Source: JANXQG01 sp963719885
GTDB lineage: Bacteria; Planctomycetota; Planctomycetia; Pirellulales; Thermoguttaceae
DNA length: 64,000 nt
Direction: 5' to 3'
Assembly: GCA_963719885.1 (NCBI GenBank)
Contig: CAVRDP010000018.1
Span: forward strand, 465,871-529,870
Made by a program: the position numbers and the translations under genes. The notes under the pieces are model-generated. The model saw only the letters and a list, made by a program, of their open reading frames with translations. It was not told where the DNA came from and did no database searches. Shown here in pieces: positions 27,199 through 37,228 of this stretch. Each line of letters begins with the position of its first letter. Within the stretch, counting starts at the first letter, position 1.

Positions 27199-29031
27199 AT
27201 GCCCCAAACCCCATCCGGTTTTGCTGATGCTCTTTCCCGCGGCGTGCTCGTTTTCGACGGCGCGATGGGCACCGAGATCTACCGGCACCACGTCTTCACG
27301 AACCGCTCGTTCGATGAACTGTGCCTCTCGGATCCGAAGCTCATCGAGACCATCCATCGCGACTACTGCGAGGCCGGGGCCGACGTGCTGACGACGAACA
27401 CCTTCGGCGCGCAGCGATTGGGCCTGGAGAAATACGGCTTGGCCGACAAGGTCCGCGACATCAACCGCGCCGGCGCGACGATCGCCCGGCGGGTGGCCGA
27501 CGCGGCCGACCGGCCCGTGCTCGTGGCCGGATCGATCGGCCCGCTGGCTACGCAATGGCAGCCGGAAGAAGCCATGGCGGAGATGATCGCCGAACAGGTC
27601 GCCGCCCTGTGGGAAGGCGGAGCGGATTTCATCATCTTCGAAACGCAGCCTTCGCGCGCAGCGATTGAACATTGCGCTGCGGCCATGCGCCGCCAGCCCG
27701 ACGTGGCATTCATCCTTTCCTGCATGGTGGCCGGCCAGGGAGAATCGGCCACCGGCGAGCCGATCGAACACCTGCTCGCCCCGCTGCCCGGCGACGGCCC
27801 GCAGCCGATCGCCTGGGGATTGAATTGCGGCACCGGACCGGACGGCCTGCTCGGCGCGGTCGAACGGGCGATCCGCGTGATCGCCTTGCCGCTGGTCGTG
27901 CAACCCAACGCGGGCATCCCCAGGGAAGTCGAGCATCGACGGATCTACTTTTGTTCGCCAGAATATTTGACCGAGTACGCCAAGCGGTTCGTGAACCTGG
28001 GCGCGTCGTGCGTGGGCGGTTGCTGCGGCACGACTCCCGATCACATCCGCGAAATGTCCCGCACGATCAAGCCGCTTAGTCGGCGGCGGACCGAGCCAAT
28101 CGTGAAAGCGGCGGCGGCCGTGCCGCTGAAGCCGGCGGCCCCCTTGGCCGAGAAGTCGCAGCTTGGCAGGCGGCTGGCTGCCGGGGAGTGGGTGACCAGC
28201 GTGGAACTCGTACCGCCGCGGGGCTACGATCTCAGTTCCACGGTAGCCAAGAGCCGCACGCTTCGCGAGCGCGGTGTCACGGCGATCAACATCCCCGACG
28301 GCCCCCGGGCCAGTGCCCGCATCTCGCCGCTGATTACGGCCGAGCGGCTGCTCCGCGAGGCCCAGATCGAGCCGATCCTCCATTTCTGTTGCCGCGACCG
28401 CAACCTGATCGGCATGCAGGCCGATCTCTTGGCCTGTGCGGCCTGCGGCGTGCGGAACATCCTCTTCGTCACCGGTGATCCGCCGAAACTGGGCGATTAT
28501 CCCAACGCCACCGGCGTTTTCGACGCCGATTCCATCGGCATGGCCGCCGTTCAAAAACGGCTCAACCAGGGCGTCGATCTGGGCGGGCAGTCGATCGATC
28601 CGCAGACCTTCGCGGTGATCGGCGTAGGGCTCGATCCCACCGCTCTCGATCGCAAGCGAGAGATCGACCGTTTCCGGCAGAAGATCGAGTCCGGCGCCGA
28701 GTTCGCCATCACGCAGCCGGTCTTCGAGCCCGACGCCTTGCTGCGGATGCTCGACGACGTGCAGCACCACGGCATTCCGATCGTGGCCGGAATCTGGCCG
28801 CTGATCAGCTATCGCAACGCACTGTTCATGCGGAACGAGGTGCCCGGCGTGGTCGTGCCCGACGCCGTGATGGAACGCATGGCCGCAGTGACCAGCCGCG
28901 AGGACCAGCTTGCCGCCGGCATTCAGATCGCCCGCGAGTCGGTAGCCCGCGTGCGCGATCGCGTGGCGGGCATCCAGGTCAGTGCGCCGATGGGGAATAT
29001 CGAAACGGCCTGGGCGGTGATTCATGATTGA
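27199..29031 (+). CDS. Bifunctional homocysteine S-methyltransferase / methylenetetrahydrofolate reductase
   Basis: 610 residues from the ATG at 27199. The N-terminal half is the MetH-type homocysteine-binding barrel: VFDGAMGTEIYRHHVF, NTFGAQRLGLEKYGLAD, GLNCGTGPDG and the zinc ligands in SCVGGCCGTTPDHI. The C-terminal half (from ~335) is MTHFR-like: WVTSVELVPPRGYDL, LHFCCRDRNL, FVTGDPPKLGDYPNATGVFD. The fusion (YitJ-like in Bacillus) makes methyl-THF and passes the methyl group to homocysteine. It completes methionine synthesis after metY/metX-metW at 20.9-24 kb. Its stop overlaps the next gene by 8 bases. Confidence 0.9.
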   Translation: MPQTPSGFADALSRGVLVFDGAMGTEIYRHHVFTNRSFDELCLSDPKLIETIHRDYCEAGADVLTTNTFGAQRLGLEKYGLADKVRDINRAGATIARRVADAADRPVLVAGSIGPLATQWQPEEAMAEMIAEQVAALWEGGADFIIFETQPSRAAIEHCAAAMRRQPDVAFILSCMVAGQGESATGEPIEHLLAPLPGDGPQPIAWGLNCGTGPDGLLGAVERAIRVIALPLVVQPNAGIPREVEHRRIYFCSPEYLTEYAKRFVNLGASCVGGCCGTTPDHIREMSRTIKPLSRRRTEPIVKAAAAVPLKPAAPLAEKSQLGRRLAAGEWVTSVELVPPRGYDLSSTVAKSRTLRERGVTAINIPDGPRASARISPLITAERLLREAQIEPILHFCCRDRNLIGMQADLLACAACGVRNILFVTGDPPKLGDYPNATGVFDADSIGMAAVQKRLNQGVDLGGQSIDPQTFAVIGVGLDPTALDRKREIDRFRQKIESGAEFAITQPVFEPDALLRMLDDVQHHGIPIVAGIWPLISYRNALFMRNEVPGVVVPDAVMERMAAVTSREDQLAAGIQIARESVARVRDRVAGIQVSAPMGNIETAWAVIHD

Positions 29032-31443
29032 ACTTCTCTCCCCCGCCGGCGACTATGACTGCGCCAGGGCGGCCGTGGAGAACGGCGCGGATGCCGTCTA
29101 CTTCGGCCTGCGGGTGGGGCTGAACGCCCGGTCCAAGGCCGCGAACTTCGCCTTGGAAGAACTGCCGGAGTTCATGGCCTACCTGCACCTCCGCGGCGTT
29201 CGCGGCTACGTCACGCTCAACACGCTCGTCTTTCCCAGCGAGTTGGACCTCCTGGAACGATCGACTCGGGCGGTGGTGTCGGCCGGCGTCGACGCGGCCA
29301 TCGTGCAGGATTTTGGCGCAGCCCGACTAATCCGTTCCATCGCACTCGATTTTCCCTTGCATGCCTCGACGCAGATGTCGATCACCAGCGCCGAAGGCCT
29401 GGCCGTGGCCCAGCGGCTGGGCATCTGCCGCGTGGTGCTCGCCCGTGAACTATCGATCGACGATCTCCGCCGCATCCGTCCGCAGACCGAACTGGAGCTG
29501 GAAGTCTTCGTCCACGGCGCGCTGTGCATGAGCTATTCGGGCCAGTGCAACGCGAGCTTCCGTCTGGGCGGACGCAGCGCCAATCGCGGCCACTGTGCCC
29601 AGCCGTGCCGGCTGCCTTACGAACTGGTCTGCGACAACGAGGTCCGCGACCTCAAGGACCGCAAGTATCTGCTCAGCCCTTCGGACCTCTCGGCCCTGGA
29701 TCTCGTGCCGGAACTGATTGCCGCGGGAGTGAATGCGCTGAAGATCGAAGGCCGCATGAAGTCGCCGCAGTATGTCGCCTCGGCCACGCGGCAGTATCGT
29801 CTGGCGATCGACGAGGGCCTGGCCGGCCGCCCCGTCAGTCGGCCGCCGGAACAGCGCTTGGAGTTGGAAAGCCCCTTCTCGCGCGGCCTCTCGCAAGGCT
29901 GGCTTGCGGGCCGAAACTTTCAGATCGTCGACGGCCGCAATTCGGCCAACCGCGGCCTATGCATCGGCAAGGTCACGGCCGTCCGCGGCGATCGTGTGGC
30001 GGTCGAGCTTACCGCGGCGCTGCGGCGTGGCGACGGCATCGCGTTTCCTTCGATCCTGGGCGAAGACCACGACCAGGGGGGCCGCGTCTACGAAATCTTC
30101 GACGGCAAGCTCTCAGTTAGAGAATCTTCCGGCGGCCCGGTCGAACTGGCTTTTGGATCCGGTGCCCTTGAATTCGACCGCCTGCAACTCGGCCAAGAGG
30201 TTTGGAAGACCGACGATCCGCAAGTCGACCGCCGCTTGCGCAAGACGTTTACGAGTGGCCGTTCTCAGCGTCGCGTACCGTTGGATCTGATGGTGGATGC
30301 CGCCGTCGGCCGCAAGCTGTGCGTTACCGTTCGGGCGGGCACGGGAGCGACGTGCCGCGTCGAGTCGGAGCAGGAACTTGCAGAGGCTCGGCGTCATCCG
30401 CTCACGGCCGAGGTGCTCCGCGAGCAGTTTGGCCGCCTGGGCACGAGCGTGTATGAGCTGCGCGGGCTTGAGGCGCGGATCGAAGGCCGGCCGATGGCCC
30501 CGTTGAGCGTGCTGGGGCAGTTACGGCACGAAATGGTCCGCCTGCTGGATGCCGCAGCCGTGGAATTGCCGCAGCCGCGGTTGCTCCCGCGGCCAGAGGT
30601 GAAGCAAGGTACGATAGGTTTTCAACCGGTGTCGATCGAAACATCGACCTGGCACGTCCTTTGTCGCGACTTGAAGCAAATGGAAGAAGTGCTGGCCCTG
30701 GGCGTGAAGAGCATCATCGGCGATTTTGCCGAGTTGTATCGCTGTGCGCACGCCGTGCGGATGGCCCGCGAGCACCGCGCGGAGATCTTGCTGGCGACGC
30801 CACGGATCCAGAAACCGGGCGAGGAGGCCCATTTTGTGCGGATTGCCGACGCCCAGCCCGACGGCCTTCTGGTCCGCAACCTGGGTGGGGCCGCCTTCTG
30901 TGCCGAGCGACAGATCCCCTTCGTGGCCGACATGTCGCTCAACGCGGTTAACCAGTGGACCGTTGCCTGGCTGCACGAGCTTGCGCCCGCCGGGTCACGG
31001 CAGCCTACGACTCCGATTGCCGGCGGCTGGCGGAACTGGCCGATGCCGCACCGTGGGCCGAGTTGGAAGTCGTCGTCTATCAGCACCTTCCCTTGTTTCA
31101 CACGGAGCATTGCATTTTCGACACGGAGGTCGGCGGGCGGCGCAAGGAATTAGAACCAAGACTCACGCCGGAGGAAGAAGACCGTCAGACGCAGCGCCGC
31201 ACGGCGCCGTGCAGTTTCGCCTGCATGAAGCACGAGGTGCGGTTGCGCAACCGAATGGGCGTGGAGCATCCCTTGCAGTCGGATGCCTGCTGTCGCAACA
31301 CGCTCTATCACGCCGAGGCGCAGAACTTGATCGACCACGTGCCGGAACTCCGGCGGCGCGGCGTGCGGCACTTCCGCATCGAACTGCTCGAAGGCGTGCC
31401 GCAGGATATTCTTCGCTGTGCGGTGGGGGAAACGGCTGGGTGA
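29024..31443 (+). CDS. U32 family peptidase (RlhA-like), frameshifted
   Basis: It starts inside the end of the upstream gene. The N-terminus IELLSPAGDYDCARAAVENG then GADAVYFGL is the U32 barrel; the Cys cluster MSYSGQCNASFRLGGRSANR followed by GHCAQPCR and later Cys residues suits the Fe-S site of tRNA/rRNA-hydroxylating U32 proteins such as RlhA and TrhP. A DUF3656-like insert occupies the middle. The frame breaks near 30985 (after VAWLHEL); the next carries ARRVTAAYDSDCRRLAELAD, LPLFHTEHCIF and HPLQSDACCRNT. One missing base is enough to explain it. The restored length of ~805 fits long U32 proteins. Confidence 0.8.
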
Positions 31444-31456
31444 GCGCCGGCCCACC

Positions 31457-32627
31457 CTACCGTTTTCCCCTGCTTGCGCGGGGAATCTCCAATTCCGGCA
31501 GGAGCAACTTCCCCTGGTCTTCGCCGCCGCGAATCGCCTCTTGCCAAAGCTTGCCGCCCTCGGCGCGATCGCCCAGCGAGTCCATGGCCAGGAACGAGCC
31601 GACGATCAGCTTCGAACCGGCCGTCGGCTTGAACGACTGTTTGGCAATCGCAGAGAGCAAATCCATGGGAATGGCCTCGATGCGGCAACGCCGCGGCCGC
31701 CCTTCCCTCATCACGGCCAACTCGTCGCGGCTGGCCTCGATCACTGCCACGCGATTCGATTCGGACAAGACGATCTCCTCCAGCGACTGCATCGCGGCCA
31801 CGGCCCGGCGAATGCCATTCCAAAACTGTTCCAAGTGGTCCTGCAAAATCTGCAGGCGTTCCAACTCGGTTTGGTCGGCGGGGCCCTGGGCATTGGCGGC
31901 CGCCAGTTCCAGCTTCTGCTTGGAAGCCGCGAGATTGCGCTGCCCCATCGCGGCGCGAACACCGGCCACCGCCCGCACGAAGGCAGCACGTTTCACTGCA
32001 TCTTGCACCGCCGGGGCCGGGTTGACGACGACGGGTTCCGGCGTCGCGTTGACTAATGGCGAACGGGGAAGCGTTGGATTGGGGGCGACGACGGGTTTCG
32101 GCGTCACCTCGGCCGGTACGTCAGTCTGACCACGACCGGGAGTACCTGGTGCCCGAGATGGTGCCTGAGCCTGATCCTGTTTATCAGGCCGACCAGCGAT
32201 AGCTTGTGCCCGAGCCTGACTCTGCGAGGCTATTGGCGGTGAAAGCGATGGCGGGATCCGGTGTGCGGCAATGCTTTCCGCGGGCAACGGCGTGGCAACG
32301 GCAGCCGGCGCCGTCGTTTGCTTGGCCAAGGCCGGGGCCGCAACGGCCGGAGGCGAGGATTCCGCACCGGGCGGCGACGCTGCTCACGGCGGGACCGGGA
32401 CTCGCCGACGGAAATCCCGTCGTCGCAGGTGGCCGAGCCTGTGGTTTCGCCGTGTCCGCGATTCCACTTCGTGCCGCCTCCGGTTGCACTGGCGCCGGTT
32501 GAACAGGTGGATGGCGGACGCTGATCACCAGGCCGATCACGAGCACGCCGGCCAGCGTCAATACACCGGTCAGGATCCAACTCAGCCAGGGCAAACCGTC
32601 GTCATCGTCAGAAATGTCAGAAGCCAA
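31457..32627 (-). CDS. Single-pass membrane protein of unknown function, frameshifted
   Basis: A TTG at 32627 with GGAAGAGGAA upstream gives LASDISDDDDGLPWLSWILT followed by a transmembrane helix (TGVLTLAGVLVIGLVISV). A Pro/Ala/Thr-rich linker follows and breaks frame near 32360. The second frame carries more linker (PAPSRAPGTPGRGQ) and a helical C-terminal domain (RAAFVRAVAGVRAAMGQRNL, ELERLQILQDHLEQFWNGIR). It looks like a membrane-tethered periplasmic domain on a flexible stalk. No family is recognised. It converges on the U32 gene. Confidence 0.55.
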
Positions 32628-32693
32628 CGTTGAGTTCCTCTTCCATTCAGTGTAACGGGTCAGGCCGTTTGCTTGCAAGAGATCGGTTCTTCG

Positions 32694-32755
32694 CAGAACG
32701 GAATTTGTTCCGTTGGATTGCCTTTTTCAGGCAAATGGAATAAATTCCGTTCAAC
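32694..32755. repeat. Stem-loop between divergent genes
   Basis: Arms AGAACGGAATTTGTTCC and GGAATAAATTCCGTTC pair with one mismatch around a loop that contains GCCTTTTTCAGGC. It lies between the minus-strand membrane protein and cardiolipin synthase and may be an operator or a 5'-UTR structure. Confidence 0.55.
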
Positions 32756-32808
32756 GAAGTACCTCTTGATGTATTATACTTGTGCCAGGCGGCCCGCGAA
32801 GATTTCCC

Positions 32809-34269
32809 ATGTTCTTTCAACTCTACACGCTGCTGGCGACTCTCTTGCACGTGTCGGTCGTGCTGGGGGTTTCCTTGCGCGTGATCATGCGGCGGCCGCC
32901 CAGCGGCGTTGCCCTGGCGTGGATGTTCCTCGTCGCCTTTGTACCGTTGGGCGGGGCGATATTCTATCTGCTGATCGGCGAACGGCGGGTCGGGCTGCGG
33001 CGTGCCCGGCGGATTGCCGCGCTCCGTAGCGACTATGCCCTGCTGGCCCAGCAGGCCATCGATCGGGGCTTGACGCAGGTTCCTTGGGACAAACATCGCC
33101 CGGAAGCGCGCGGCATGGACCGCCTGGGCGCCTGCCTGGTCGGCATGCCGACCGTGGCCGGTTGCATGGCACAATTCTACTCGGAATCGGAGCGGATCCT
33201 GCGAGCGATCGCCCGGGACATCGACGACGCCCGCAAGAGCGTGCTGATGGAGTTCTACATCTGGAACGAAGGCGGGGCCGCCGACGAGGTACTCGAGGCC
33301 CTGGTCCGCGCCGGTCAACGGGGCGTCTCCTGCCGCGTGCTGGTCGACGCGGTCGGCGCCCGACCCTGGTGGAAAGGCCGACAACCGCAACGCCTCCGCG
33401 CGGCGGGCGTGCGTGTCGAGCCCGCCTTGCCGGTCAGTTTGTTGCTAGCCCTCGTGTCGCGAAACGACCTTCGCCTGCACCGCAAGATCGTCGTGGTCGA
33501 CGGCCGCGTGGCCTGGACGGGCAGCATGAATCTGGTCGATCCCCGCTACTTCAAGCTCAGTGCCCACGTCGGCCAGTGGGTCGATGCCATGGTCCGCCTG
33601 GAAGGATCGGTCGTCGCTCCGCTGGCCATGACCATGATCGGCGACTGGATGCTGGAAACGGACGAATCGCTTGCGACGATCATCGCCAGCGCCGAATTGG
33701 GCCTCGTGGGACCGAAAGGGACGGAGGACATACAGGTGATCCCCTCGGGACCGGGCGAAGGTGACGACGGATTACTGCAAATGCTCCTGGCGGTCATCAA
33801 TTCCGCTCGTGAGGAACTCGTCCTCACGACGCCCTACTTTGTACCGGACGATTCCATGTTGCGGGCACTGCGGGGGGCCGCGGGCCGGGGCGTGTGCGTC
33901 GATATGATCCTGCCCGCCCAGGTCGATTCGCTGTTGGCGCGTTATGCCAGCCGCTCCTACTACGACGAGTTGCTGGATATCGGCGTCCGTATCCATCTTT
34001 ACCAGAAGGGCCTGTTGCACACGAAGTCGATCACGGCCGACCGCCGGATTTCCATGTTCGGTACCGTCAACCTCGACATGCGCAGCCTGTGGCTGAACTA
34101 TGAGGTCTCCTTATTCGTATACGGCGAAGCGTTCGCCGAGCAGCTTCATGCCTTGCAGCAATCGTACTTGCAGGATTGTCTGCCAATCGATCCGCAACAA
34201 TGGTCGAAACGCTCACGCGGTGCCCGCTTTCTACAAAACGCACTGCGGTTGGCGGGGCCCGTGCTGTAG
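32809..34269 (+). CDS. cls: Cardiolipin synthase (phospholipase D family)
   Basis: 486 residues from the ATG at 32809. Two N-terminal hydrophobic helices with PPSGVALAWMFLVAFVPLGG, typical of ClsA-type enzymes, are followed by two PLD half-domains. The HKD motifs are HRKIVVVDGRVAWTGSMN (near 225) and HTKSITADRRISMFGTVNLD (near 405). The enzyme joins two phosphatidylglycerols to cardiolipin at the inner membrane. Length and both catalytic sites look intact. The ~370-base gap downstream to 34638 shows no gene. Confidence 0.92.
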   Translation: MFFQLYTLLATLLHVSVVLGVSLRVIMRRPPSGVALAWMFLVAFVPLGGAIFYLLIGERRVGLRRARRIAALRSDYALLAQQAIDRGLTQVPWDKHRPEARGMDRLGACLVGMPTVAGCMAQFYSESERILRAIARDIDDARKSVLMEFYIWNEGGAADEVLEALVRAGQRGVSCRVLVDAVGARPWWKGRQPQRLRAAGVRVEPALPVSLLLALVSRNDLRLHRKIVVVDGRVAWTGSMNLVDPRYFKLSAHVGQWVDAMVRLEGSVVAPLAMTMIGDWMLETDESLATIIASAELGLVGPKGTEDIQVIPSGPGEGDDGLLQMLLAVINSAREELVLTTPYFVPDDSMLRALRGAAGRGVCVDMILPAQVDSLLARYASRSYYDELLDIGVRIHLYQKGLLHTKSITADRRISMFGTVNLDMRSLWLNYEVSLFVYGEAFAEQLHALQQSYLQDCLPIDPQQWSKRSRGARFLQNALRLAGPVL

Positions 34270-34637
34270 TTGTATGCATTATACTACCTTTGATGGAATT
34301 GGTTTGCACTCTTCGACGGGCAAAGTCATCGAAAATTCCGAGAAACGACGATTTTGGCAGCCTGCGTGTGCGGACAAGCTGAAAATCCACTCGATACGGT
34401 GGTTGGGTGATCAGGCTTTCGGCTTCGGAAAGCCCGCGAGATAAGCTTTACAGGGCTTCGTACTTGCATGGCGAGGGGATTGTCGGTTGTCCGTCACTTG
34501 TCATTCGGACTATTGATTCGGGATTTCCCCCCTTCTTCGTCTAAAAAATCCCTCCTCCCACCCCTGTGGAGGAATATACGCCGGGCCGACAATCGATTAC
34601 ACTTATACTTTCGGTTAGGAGTTCGTTACGGAAAATA

Positions 34638-35468
34638 ATGTGCATGCTGGCAATTCTTTATCGGGTCGCAAGGAACTGTCCGATTCTCCTTGCGGCGAAT
34701 CGTGAAGAGAGTATCACGCGGCCTACCCAATTTCCGAAGATTCAATCCGGCAATCCCCGCATCGTTTGTGGAACGGATAAGCAGGCCGGTGGAACTTGGC
34801 TGGGCGTGAATCAGTTCGGGTTGTTGGTGACGGTCACCAATCGGGCCCGGACCCGGCCGCCTTTGGAACCGCGATCGCGCGGATTGCTCTGCCGCGACCT
34901 GCTCGATGTCCGCACCGCCCGCGAGGCCGCGGAGTTGGCCCGCAAGGAGTTATCGACGGGCCGTTACGCCGGCGCGAATTACCTTTGTGCCGACGGCAAG
35001 TTCGCGGCTGTGATCTATGGCGGGCCTCGCGTCGAGGTCGTCGAGTTGGAACCGGGGCTGCACACGCTCAGTTCCGGCAACCTCAACGATGCGAACGACG
35101 AACGGCACGAGTTCATCCGCCGCATGTTGACGTTGCACACCTTGGATTCGGCCGTGACGTTCCTGGCCGTGGCCAGTCGCGCGTTCTCCCGCAAGCCGGA
35201 CAGCGAGGGTCGGCGGGGCGTGGTTTTGACCGGCGGCGAGTTCGGCACGGTGTCGTCCACGTTGCTTTCCTTGCCGCGGAAGATCCAGCAGTCGATTTAT
35301 CAGTACAGCGATGGCCCCCCGTCCGCTCGTCCCTACGAAGATCTCTCCGCGCTGTTGCGGCAGGTGTTGTCGGCCGGTCGCAACCGCAAGCCGAGCGTTG
35401 CTGGTGAAAAGAAAGACGGCGAGGGAGCCAAGAGCAAGGCCCCCAAGCAGGTGACCGGCGGCGATTGA
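34638..35468 (+). CDS. NRDE (TANGO2-like) family protein
   Basis: 276 residues from the ATG at 34638. The hallmark begins with Cys2 (MCMLAIL) and includes LLAANREESITRP, with the N-R-E-E motif and GGTWLGVNQFGLLVTVTNR. The C-terminal ~30 residues are Lys/Gly-rich and probably disordered. TANGO2 relatives are linked to heme or lipid homeostasis in eukaryotes; the bacterial role is not settled. It stands between cls and the inositol-phosphate synthase on the same strand. Confidence 0.85.
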   Translation: MCMLAILYRVARNCPILLAANREESITRPTQFPKIQSGNPRIVCGTDKQAGGTWLGVNQFGLLVTVTNRARTRPPLEPRSRGLLCRDLLDVRTAREAAELARKELSTGRYAGANYLCADGKFAAVIYGGPRVEVVELEPGLHTLSSGNLNDANDERHEFIRRMLTLHTLDSAVTFLAVASRAFSRKPDSEGRRGVVLTGGEFGTVSSTLLSLPRKIQQSIYQYSDGPPSARPYEDLSALLRQVLSAGRNRKPSVAGEKKDGEGAKSKAPKQVTGGD

Positions 35469-35493
35469 TCACAAGGGAAGAAGTTGGTTTTGC

Positions 35494-36774
35494 ATGACGC
35501 GGGCACCATGTACTCAGGGTCGGCGGCGAATCGGCATCTGGCTGATCGGTAGCAAGGGCGGAGTCGCCATTACGACGATTGTCGGATTGGTCGCATTGAA
35601 AACAAGGCCTCGTCGGATCGACGGGGCTGGTGAGCCAGCTTAGCCGAGTTCGCCGATCTGGACCTGGCCTGCGTGGGACGATTTCGTCATCGGCGGCCAT
35701 GAGATCCGCAGCCTGCCGCTGTGCCGCGAGGCCTATCGCGTTGCCACGGAAATGCGCGCGGCCAGCCGCGAAGTGATCGACCGTTGCCGCGGCGAACTGG
35801 AGCGGATCGAAGCCCGCATCCGCCCCGGCACGACTTGGAACGTCGGGCCGACGATCGCCGCCCTGGCCGACCTCGACCTTCCCCAAGGCGAGACTCCGCG
35901 GCAGATCGTCGATCGCCTGCAGGACGATCTGCGGCACTTCCAGGAGGGCGAGAAGCTCGATCACATGATCGTCGTGAACGTGGCTTCCACCGAGCCTCCG
36001 TTGCCATCGGCCGCTTTGCCGGTGGCGACTTTGCCGGCGAGTTGGGCCGATTTCGAGCCCGCATTGAAAAGCGCGGAATGCCCGCTGCCGGCCAGTTCGC
36101 TGTATGCGATTGCCGCGCTGGACCTGGGCTGTTCGTACATCAATTTTACGCCGTCGCTGGGGGCCGCTCCGGCTGCCATCGACGAACTGGCCCGTCTCCG
36201 CGGCGGCCGGCATGCCGGCTGCGACGGAAAGACGGGCGAAACCCTTTTGAAGAGCGTTCTGGCCCCCATGTTCGCCGCCCGGAATCTCCAGGTGATGAGC
36301 TGGGTGAGCCACAACATCTTCGGCAACATGGACGGCCGGGTCCTCGACGACCCGGCCAACAAGCAGGCCAAGCTCCAAAGCAAGGACCGCCTCCTCGGCG
36401 AGATCCTGGGCTACAAGCCGCAGACGCACATTTCCATCGAGTTCATCGAAAGCCTGGGCGATTGGAAGACCGCCTGGGACCACATTCACTTTGCCGGATT
36501 CCTGGGAACGCCGATGACGTTCCAGTTCATCTGGCAAGGGTGCGATTCGGTGCTGGCTGCACCTTTGGTGATCGACTTGATTCGCTTCACCGAGTTGGCC
36601 CGGCGCCGCGGGCAGACTGGCCTGCTGAAGTTCCTGGCCAGCTTCTTCAAGAGTCCGCTGGGCGTCGACGAGCACGGTTTCGTGCATCAGTTCCAGATGC
36701 TCCAGCAGTGGCTCAGCGAAGGCACGGTTGCATCACACCTCCCTACAAAACACAAAGAAGTACATCACGAATGA
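35494..36774 (+). CDS. ino1: myo-Inositol-1-phosphate synthase, with N-terminal frameshifts
   Basis: The likely start at 35494 gives MTRAPCTQGRRRIGIWLIGS then KGGVAITTIVGL, the NAD-binding Rossmann start. That frame stops near 35640. The sequence AWDDFVIGGHEIRSLPLCR resumes near 35668 and stays open to 36774 (CSYINFTPSLGAAPAAIDEL, GKTGETLLKSVLAPMF, SWVSHNIFGNMDG, QTHISIEF), the core of the family. At least two compensating indels are needed. The enzyme makes inositol-3-phosphate from glucose-6-phosphate. The first residues (RAPCTQGR) come from a palindromic-element copy, so the start codon context is element-derived. Confidence 0.8.
35501..35522 (+). repeat. Dispersed palindromic element at the ino1 start
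   Basis: GGGCACCATGTACTCAGGGT plus CG, a diverged copy. It lies seven bases after the ATG and encodes the first residues of the synthase. Confidence 0.55.
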
Positions 36775-37228
36775 CCAGCTACCCAGCAGAAGAAAGACCC
36801 GAAAGTCCGCCAGCCGCTTCCGGCGCGGCCGAAGGCCCGGCTCCCCGCCAACGAAAGCGCCGCCGCAAGTCGAGAAAGAAATCGAGACCGGCCGTACCGG
36901 CGGCGGTCGAGTTTGACAGCGATTTCGACTTCGATGACGATGAAGATGACCTTGAGCTTCCCTCCTATGGGAAACGATTCGATCGCGGGACCGAGGAAAG
37001 ACGGCGGAGGAACCGCGGAAGACGGTGAAGCCGGCGGCTGCGAAGTTGCCAGCGGCCCACGCGGCGAAACGGCGGCAACGGCGGAACCTAGAGCGAAGCA
37101 GAAACTGCCGCCGCCGGCGGCGGGAATCGCGGTGAAGACGCCGGCGGCTGCGAAACCGCCGGCGTCCAAACAGACGAAACCGCAAGCGATCGTTCGCGCG
37201 AAGCCGCAAGCGACGCGCAAGGAACCGG
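36771..37228 (+). pseudogene. Disordered N-terminal extension of the DEAD-box helicase, frameshifted
   Basis: The ATG at 36771 overlaps the ino1 stop and opens MTSYPAEERPESPPAASGAA then a basic tract (KRRRKSRKKSRP) and an acidic tract (EFDSDFDFDDDEDDLELP). It ends at 37028. A second frame carries VKTPAAAKPPASKQTKPQAI and ends at 37287; the helicase frame takes over near 37229. Two single-base indels would make one disordered, charged tail on the helicase, as found on many planctomycete RNA helicases. Confidence 0.5.

Noticed and set aside
27097..29025. 642-codon minus-strand frame
   Set aside because: Antisense to the methyltransferase-MTHFR gene, which carries all expected motifs; the shadow is His/Arg/Gly-rich and lacks any family.
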